Assembly (NCBI GenBank): GCA_030671945.1
Contig: DAOVHJ010000093.1
Location: 1-8,408 of the forward strand
Length of the DNA stretch: 8,408 nucleotides
From: Candidatus Heimdallarchaeota archaeon
GTDB taxonomy: Archaea > Asgardarchaeota > Heimdallarchaeia > JABLTI01
Direction: 5' to 3'
The notes under the pieces were generated by a model. It had not been told where the DNA came from and ran no database searches. It saw only the letters and a list, made by a program, of their open reading frames with translations. This document shows positions 4,558 through 8,408 of this stretch, piece after piece (within the stretch, counting starts at the first letter, position 1; every line of letters starts with the position of its first letter). The position numbers and the translations under genes are program-made.

Positions 4558-6716
4558 CATTTTTCTTTTTCTTTAAATTCGATTAATCCATATTCTTTAT
4601 AGAATTCTAAGTATTTCACAAGATATGGAATACTAACTTTTCCTACATCATGTTCCACTAATTTTGGAATTTCAGCAAGAGATAATTTCCCATCTAACCA
4701 GAATAAAGCAGATGAAAGTGTTGGACGCATACCTTTGTATTTTTCATTAAGCTTCTTCATTTGCTTATCGTCAGTATAGGACACATCCATTAAACTCAAA
4801 CCAGAAATAGGTCCTTTGATTAGTTTTATTGGAATCATTTTCTTTGCAAAAATATCATGTTTGTCCTTCTTTCTTTTTGGTAGGGATTTCTTTTTAATAT
4901 TCATAGATTCAGTGATTCGTTTTACTGCTACTTTTGTATCGTTGATTTCTGTTAGTGCATGAGTAGTGATTCCTTCTTTCATTTCATTAAGAAGGTTCAT
5001 CAGAACTTCTTTTTCTTCTTTATTTTTTGTCAATAATACCACGGAATCCAGTGCTTGGTGTTCTCGATCCCTTCTAAAGAGAATTTGTGATTCAATTTTC
5101 TTTAGAAATTGGTAAACTAGCTGCTCTTTTGTTAAAGCCATAGGTTTATCGTTTTCCTTTTTCTTTTCAGGAGTTTCACCTATAGATTCTAATTTTATTA
5201 GAAAAATGTTTAGCAAGTCTTTACTAAGATTCGTTATTCTTCCTTTTCCTTTTACATTGATTTCTCTTGCCACCCAAAGAATGTCTGGTAACTCAGCATT
5301 TGCTAAATAGTAGCAATAAGTTGCTGTTAAGGAACCTACAAGATGAAGTATATCAGCTGATACTTTCTCTATTGTATCTTCTCCTGTATGATAATAACGA
5401 TCTGGCCATTGGATAAACATCGGGGTACCGATTCCTACATCGGGATGACCTAATATAACGTGGTCTGATCCACCTGAAAGAGGCTGATCATTAGCAAATT
5501 TGAAAGTAGCGTATCCACCTGTTCCTTGGAAGTTTGTCACTTCTTTGCTTGCTTCTGTTAACATAGCACTCAAGACATCATTAACATAAGATGGTAAAGC
5601 ATTGTGTGTTCTTTCCATAACGAGTGTTCTACCGCCACCAATGGTTTGATCTGCACCAACCATGTCTAGGTTAATTCCAGCAATGAATTCCGGTATTTTC
5701 TTTTCATTAGAAGCTAAATAACAATATGTTCCTGTGAATTCTGCCATTAGGAGAAATCTTATCCCTCTTTTCGGTTGCTTTAGCTTTCCTGATACTATTA
5801 AATCATTGAGAGCACGAGCAACTTCAATTAAGGTGCCACATCCAGATGCATTATCTATTGCTCCTGGTTTAGGATGACAGAGATGCGCAACTGCAATAAT
5901 TTCTTGTCCTTTCTCTTTCCCAGGGATGAAAAACTCTACAACTTCCATTTCTCCATCATAGAAGCTTGATTCTATCTTAGCATGAGCTTTCACTTGCTTT
6001 GTTGGTTTTCCTTCCTTTTTCAGTTTCTCATTTTCTTTTTCATTATTTTTTATGATCTTTCGGAGGTCATCGCCTTGTTCAGCTGATAAAACGAAACCAA
6101 GAGCATCGCCTTCATCTCCTTTTGTACCATACCAAAATGAGGTGTACCGTCTTGCAGTTGGAAAATTAGCTCTAGTTCTATATGGTTTTAATTCGCTGAC
6201 AAGATCATAGATTATTCCAGCTGCTCCTAATTTGTTTACTGCTATTAATCTCAATCTTTTCAAGTCAGTATCATCTGTTAGAATGAATTTATCTTTAAGA
6301 TCAAGTTTTTCTAAATCCTCATCCTTCATTCCATTTGGTAGAATTATCACTTCTCCAATTATTCCTTCTGGAGGAGTTGCTTTAGATCTTTGAATTACAG
6401 AACAAGGATTTTCAAAGAAACGGCAAAGATATCTTTTAGTTCCATTGGGTTCAATAAGCTCTAATGTCGCGCTTTTAATAGCCCATTCTTTAGGAACGGG
6501 ACAACCCCAATAACTAGTGCTTCCAGTAGCAGGATAGCTATGGGTTTTCACAAGAGGTATATCATAACTCTCTAGTTGTTTCTGACAGAAACTAGCGGCT
6601 TCCCTAAATCCAGGGGATGATTGGATTCGATGGAAATTTGCTATACCACCAATTACCTCTTTTGTATTCTTACCAGAAAATTCTTTTGAAATTAAATCAT
6701 AAATTTTTTTGAACAT
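4557..6716 (-). CDS. M28/DUF4910-type metallopeptidase with PA-like insert and long C-terminal extension
   Basis: A 719-residue protein related to zinc aminopeptidases of the M28 superfamily, closest in pattern to DUF4910 members. Residues about 115-175 look like a PA-type insert (GEVIILPNG; LGAAGIIYDL), as in many M28 enzymes. The peptidase core has H278 with HPKPGAIDNASG (281-292; D288 as bridging Asp), AEFTGT (325-330; E326 as catalytic base), NLDMVGAD (349-356; D351) and YYHTGEDT (441-448; H443). The usual second Glu of the EE pair is Phe (F327), so one zinc ligand is altered. GGSDH (415-419) is also retained. After about residue 490 comes a roughly 230-residue extension: helices, a very basic patch (608-619), and a C-terminal part that may be a winged helix (662-715). 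No signal peptide, so it acts in the cytosol. Start: no SD, but a TATA box about 28 bases upstream implies a leaderless mRNA. Likely an aminopeptidase, substrate unknown. Confidence 0.8.
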   Translation of the reverse strand: MFKKIYDLISKEFSGKNTKEVIGGIANFHRIQSSPGFREAASFCQKQLESYDIPLVKTHSYPATGSTSYWGCPVPKEWAIKSATLELIEPNGTKRYLCRFFENPCSVIQRSKATPPEGIIGEVIILPNGMKDEDLEKLDLKDKFILTDDTDLKRLRLIAVNKLGAAGIIYDLVSELKPYRTRANFPTARRYTSFWYGTKGDEGDALGFVLSAEQGDDLRKIIKNNEKENEKLKKEGKPTKQVKAHAKIESSFYDGEMEVVEFFIPGKEKGQEIIAVAHLCHPKPGAIDNASGCGTLIEVARALNDLIVSGKLKQPKRGIRFLLMAEFTGTYCYLASNEKKIPEFIAGINLDMVGADQTIGGGRTLVMERTHNALPSYVNDVLSAMLTEASKEVTNFQGTGGYATFKFANDQPLSGGSDHVILGHPDVGIGTPMFIQWPDRYYHTGEDTIEKVSADILHLVGSLTATYCYYLANAELPDILWVAREINVKGKGRITNLSKDLLNIFLIKLESIGETPEKKKENDKPMALTKEQLVYQFLKKIESQILFRRDREHQALDSVVLLTKNKEEKEVLMNLLNEMKEGITTHALTEINDTKVAVKRITESMNIKKKSLPKRKKDKHDIFAKKMIPIKLIKGPISGLSLMDVSYTDDKQMKKLNEKYKGMRPTLSSALFWLDGKLSLAEIPKLVEHDVGKVSIPYLVKYLEFYKEYGLIEFKEKEK

Positions 6717-6740
6717 ATTTTATTCAAAGATATTTCGCAT

Positions 6741-6750
6741 TTATTAAATA
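6741..6750 (-). promoter_or_regulatory. TATA-like box of the peptidase gene, leaderless arrangement
   Basis: On the minus strand TATTTAATAA is centred about 29 bases before the ATG at 6716. Transcription would therefore begin at, or a few bases before, the start codon. No SD is present in between. Confidence 0.5.
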
Positions 6751-6803
6751 TTATTCAAATAATGCTTCTTTTTCCTTTTTTTAGGAAAAGTTGAATAAAT
6801 ATT
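6747..6803. repeat. Two-part inverted repeat in the divergent promoter region
   Basis: The outer arms are AATATTATTCAA (6747-6758) and TTGAATAAATATT (6791-6803), which pair except for one extra base. The inner arms are TTTTCC (6770-6775) and GGAAAA (6784-6789), perfect, with an eight-base spacer. The outer arms overlap the TATA-like boxes of both divergent genes, so a factor binding here could control both. Confidence 0.45.
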
Positions 6804-6835
6804 AAGAAATTAAATAACTATCTTTGGAGAGATGA
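6796..6835 (+). promoter_or_regulatory. Promoter and SD of the phosphatase-superfamily gene
   Basis: TAAATATTAA (6796-6805) is a TATA-like element that would start transcription near 6826, just before GGAGAGATGA. The GAGATGA portion pairs well with the archaeal anti-SD and lies seven bases before the ATG at 6843. An ATG at 6832 inside this block opens a four-codon frame (ATG ACT TTA AAA TGA) whose stop overlaps the real start codon. Confidence 0.45.
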
Positions 6836-6842
6836 CTTTAAA

Positions 6843-8111
6843 ATGACGAGTGATTTTCTCAAACTTACTCCTTTACCAGGGAGAACAGATTTATACTATC
6901 CAGATTTAGAGCAGAATATTTCGCAAATACTTCCTTCTGCACTAACCTTATTTGGTAAAAAATATCCAAAAAATAAAGTCTTATTAGACAGTCTCAGTAA
7001 AAAGAGTGGTTGGCAGAAAATCAAAGAATCCAAAATTACAAACATTGTTTTTATTGTGCTTGATTCACTTGGTTTGAAGCAATTTAATGAATGTTCTAAA
7101 TTAATGAAAGCAAAATTCGAAACAAATGGACTTGCACTTTCTTCAGTTTTTCCAACAATAACTAGTACCTGTATAGCTAGTTTACGTTTTGGAGAAATGC
7201 CAAAAACTCATGGAATAGTTGGTCAGAAAATAAATTTCACAGAAATCGATAATGTTGTGGACACATTAACTCTAAGAACAAAGAGAAGTTATTTCGACCT
7301 TAATAGCGTTGGAGTGAATGTAAAAAATTGGGTTTGGTGTGATTTTCCGATAGCTAATGATCCTACTATTAGTCACTCAGTGTTGATAGAATCACATATT
7401 GCAAATAGGGGGTTATCTCATTTAGTGTATAAGAAACCCAGTGCCATCGGTTATTCAAGTCATATTGATAGTTTTGCAGCAGCAAAGCGGATTTTGGAAA
7501 CACCAACTTCAGCAAGGAGACTTTTAGATATCTATGTTGGATCAATAGACAGTATAACTCATCGCTATACAACAAAGAGTCAGGTGCTTAAGGATGAAGT
7601 TGAAAATATTGAATTACTTTTATTTAGGATGCTAAAGAGATTAGATCCAAAGATAGCAAAACAAACTGCAGTAATTATAACAGCGGATCATGGACAAGAG
7701 AATCTTACAGAAGAAAAGACGATCACTGTTACTCCTGAGGAAGAAGAAGAACTAGCAGCTTTGTTAAAATCAAGAGGGAGAAGTGGTAGAGTAATTCATT
7801 TGTATTCCAAAGAAGGCAAACATGATGAAGTAGCTAATTGGTTTGCGAACAAGATTGGTGATAAAGGAGTAATTATTACTCCAAAAGAGTATCATAAATT
7901 TCTAGGCAAAGGAGCAAACACTCAGAAAATAATCGATAGACTTGGAGATGTTCAAGTAGTACTGGGTAAAAACGCTTCAATTTATTTTGGTCACTCAGGT
8001 AATTATGACCCAGTCTACAATTTAGGTCAAAACGCAACACACGGTTCCCTAAGTAAGGATGAATTACTTGTTCCATTAATTGTTGCTCGAGTAGATGATC
8101 TGCTTGGATAA
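6843..8111 (+). CDS. Alkaline phosphatase superfamily, nucleotide pyrophosphatase/phosphodiesterase-like
   Basis: A 422-residue enzyme with the full two-metal site of the type I phosphodiesterase/nucleotide pyrophosphatase (NPP) branch of the alkaline phosphatase superfamily. D74 in FIVLDSLG begins the core. FPTITST (103-109) carries the Thr nucleophile, most likely T107, and FGEMPKTHGIVG (116-127) matches the TGxxPxxHGI segment of NPPs. D236 and H240 lie in DSITH, D282 and H283 in ITADHGQ, and H400 in NATHGS. All metal ligands are present, so it should be active in hydrolysing a phosphodiester or phosphomonoester. There is no signal peptide or membrane anchor, unlike many relatives, so a cytosolic substrate is expected. 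About 65 residues precede the first core strand. It is divergent from the peptidase gene and convergent with alba. Alternative activities in this superfamily (phosphoglycerate mutase, sulfatase) are less likely because the motif order fits NPPs. Confidence 0.85.
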   Translation: MTSDFLKLTPLPGRTDLYYPDLEQNISQILPSALTLFGKKYPKNKVLLDSLSKKSGWQKIKESKITNIVFIVLDSLGLKQFNECSKLMKAKFETNGLALSSVFPTITSTCIASLRFGEMPKTHGIVGQKINFTEIDNVVDTLTLRTKRSYFDLNSVGVNVKNWVWCDFPIANDPTISHSVLIESHIANRGLSHLVYKKPSAIGYSSHIDSFAAAKRILETPTSARRLLDIYVGSIDSITHRYTTKSQVLKDEVENIELLLFRMLKRLDPKIAKQTAVIITADHGQENLTEEKTITVTPEEEEELAALLKSRGRSGRVIHLYSKEGKHDEVANWFANKIGDKGVIITPKEYHKFLGKGANTQKIIDRLGDVQVVLGKNASIYFGHSGNYDPVYNLGQNATHGSLSKDELLVPLIVARVDDLLG

Positions 8112-8134
8112 AAAAAGATGTAGAAAAAATAAGG

Positions 8135-8155
8135 AAAAAAAGAAAAATGAAAAAA
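8135..8155 (-). terminator. Oligo-T terminator of alba
   Basis: On the minus strand, downstream of the alba stop codon, there are T-runs of six, five and seven separated by one or two other bases. This is a strong archaeal oligo-T stop signal lying in the 53-base convergent gap. Confidence 0.55.
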
Positions 8156-8156
8156 C

Positions 8157-8182
8157 GAAAGGGATTACTTTCCTTTCTTTTT
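8157..8182 (+). terminator. Hairpin plus T-run inside the alba 3' end, for the phosphatase-like gene
   Basis: GAAAGG (8157-8162) and CCTTTC (8172-8177) form a perfect six-base stem with a nine-base loop, followed by five T. The convergent gap itself is A-rich on the plus strand, so this is the first plausible stop for the plus-strand gene. It overlaps the last codons of alba. Confidence 0.4.
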
Positions 8183-8408
8183 ACTGATTATTATCTCAAT
8201 TGCTGAGACGTTTGCGGTACCGCCTTCACTTCGCTCGATTTGTTCAGTAGAAATAATAATGTCATCTATGACAGCATCTGTTACAAATCTATGACGAATA
8301 ATTTCAGCAGTATCAACAGCACGACTAATGGCTCTTCCACGAGCTTTTAGGATTAAATCATTGTTGCCTTCGTTAAGTTGGGTTATACATGCTAAAACGT
8401 AAGACATC
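8165..8408 (-). CDS. albA: Alba DNA/RNA-binding chromatin protein (partial, 5' end missing)
   Basis: Alba is an abundant small dimeric archaeal protein that coats DNA and RNA. Its lysines can be acetylated or otherwise modified to tune binding. Visible landmarks are YVLACITQLNEG, then the conserved nucleic-acid-contacting segment KARGRAISRAVDTAEIIRHR, the dimer-contact Phe in RFVTD, and the closing strands NVSAIEIIISKK with a basic tail. The Met of MSYVLA at 8407-8405 aligns with an internal Met of known Albas (KPVMNYVLA), so it is not the true start. About 15-20 residues, including the usual GKKP lysine pair, lie beyond the window. The gene converges on the phosphatase-like gene with a 53-base gap and ends with strong T-runs. 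This gene is the main evidence that the DNA is archaeal. Confidence 0.92.
   Translation of the reverse strand, partial: MSYVLACITQLNEGNNDLILKARGRAISRAVDTAEIIRHRFVTDAVIDDIIISTEQIERSEGGTANVSAIEIIISKKKGK

Noticed and set aside
7369..8076. Minus-strand open frames opposite the phosphatase-like gene (7369-7575 and 7876-8076)
   Set aside because: They lie wholly inside a well-supported gene with a complete active site, and their translations show no family features.
8165..8407. Treating the Met at 8407-8405 as the true start of alba
   Set aside because: In known Albas this Met is internal (KPVMNYVLA), and the conserved N-terminal strand with the lysine pair is missing, so the gene is cut by the window edge.
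1..8408. CRISPR array, transposon, tRNA, or phage-defence system
   Set aside because: No regularly spaced direct repeats, terminal inverted repeats with a transposase, cloverleaf-like sequence, or defence-type effector genes were seen on either strand.

Overview
The window looks archaeal. The best evidence is a partial gene at the right edge encoding an Alba chromatin protein. It is supported by TATA/BRE-like promoters, oligo-T terminators, at least two genes that look leaderless, and Shine-Dalgarno (SD) sites of the GAGGT type on others. The DNA is strongly AT-rich throughout, with no visible change of composition that would suggest recent transfer. The mix of zinc-ribbon proteins, a PfkB kinase and an M28-like peptidase would fit an Asgard or similar uncultured archaeal lineage, but the sequence alone does not settle this.

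Layout from left to right: a partial lipoyl-less 2-oxoacid dehydrogenase E2-like acyltransferase (minus, 1-650, cut by the left edge). Then a 337-base divergent gap with promoters at both ends and two short inverted repeats. Then four plus-strand genes: a stand-alone CopZ-type Zn/[2Fe-2S] domain protein (988-1458), a proline-rich protein with five zinc ribbons (1612-2472), a PfkB sugar/nucleoside kinase (2567-3478) and an unrecognised protein with a C-terminal zinc ribbon (3577-4530). These four are separated by about 90-150 bases, each gap holding T-rich stop signals and, in most cases, a TATA-like element, so they look like single-gene transcripts rather than one operon. The second half has a large minus-strand M28/DUF4910-type metallopeptidase (4557-6716), divergent from an alkaline-phosphatase-superfamily enzyme (6843-8111), which in turn converges on alba (8165-8408, cut by the right edge).

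The genes do not form an obvious pathway. The clearest links are physical. The two zinc-ribbon genes carry ribbons of identical spacing (C-x2-C-x10-C-x2-C) and share a 10-base SD block. The peptidase and the phosphatase share a compact divergent promoter region with a two-part inverted repeat. No CRISPR array, transposon, tRNA, rRNA or recognisable defence system was seen. The items most worth a second look are the five-ribbon/polyproline protein, the CopZ-like domain without its copper-binding partner, the peptidase with an altered metal site and a long C-terminal extension, and the unrecognised 317-residue protein.
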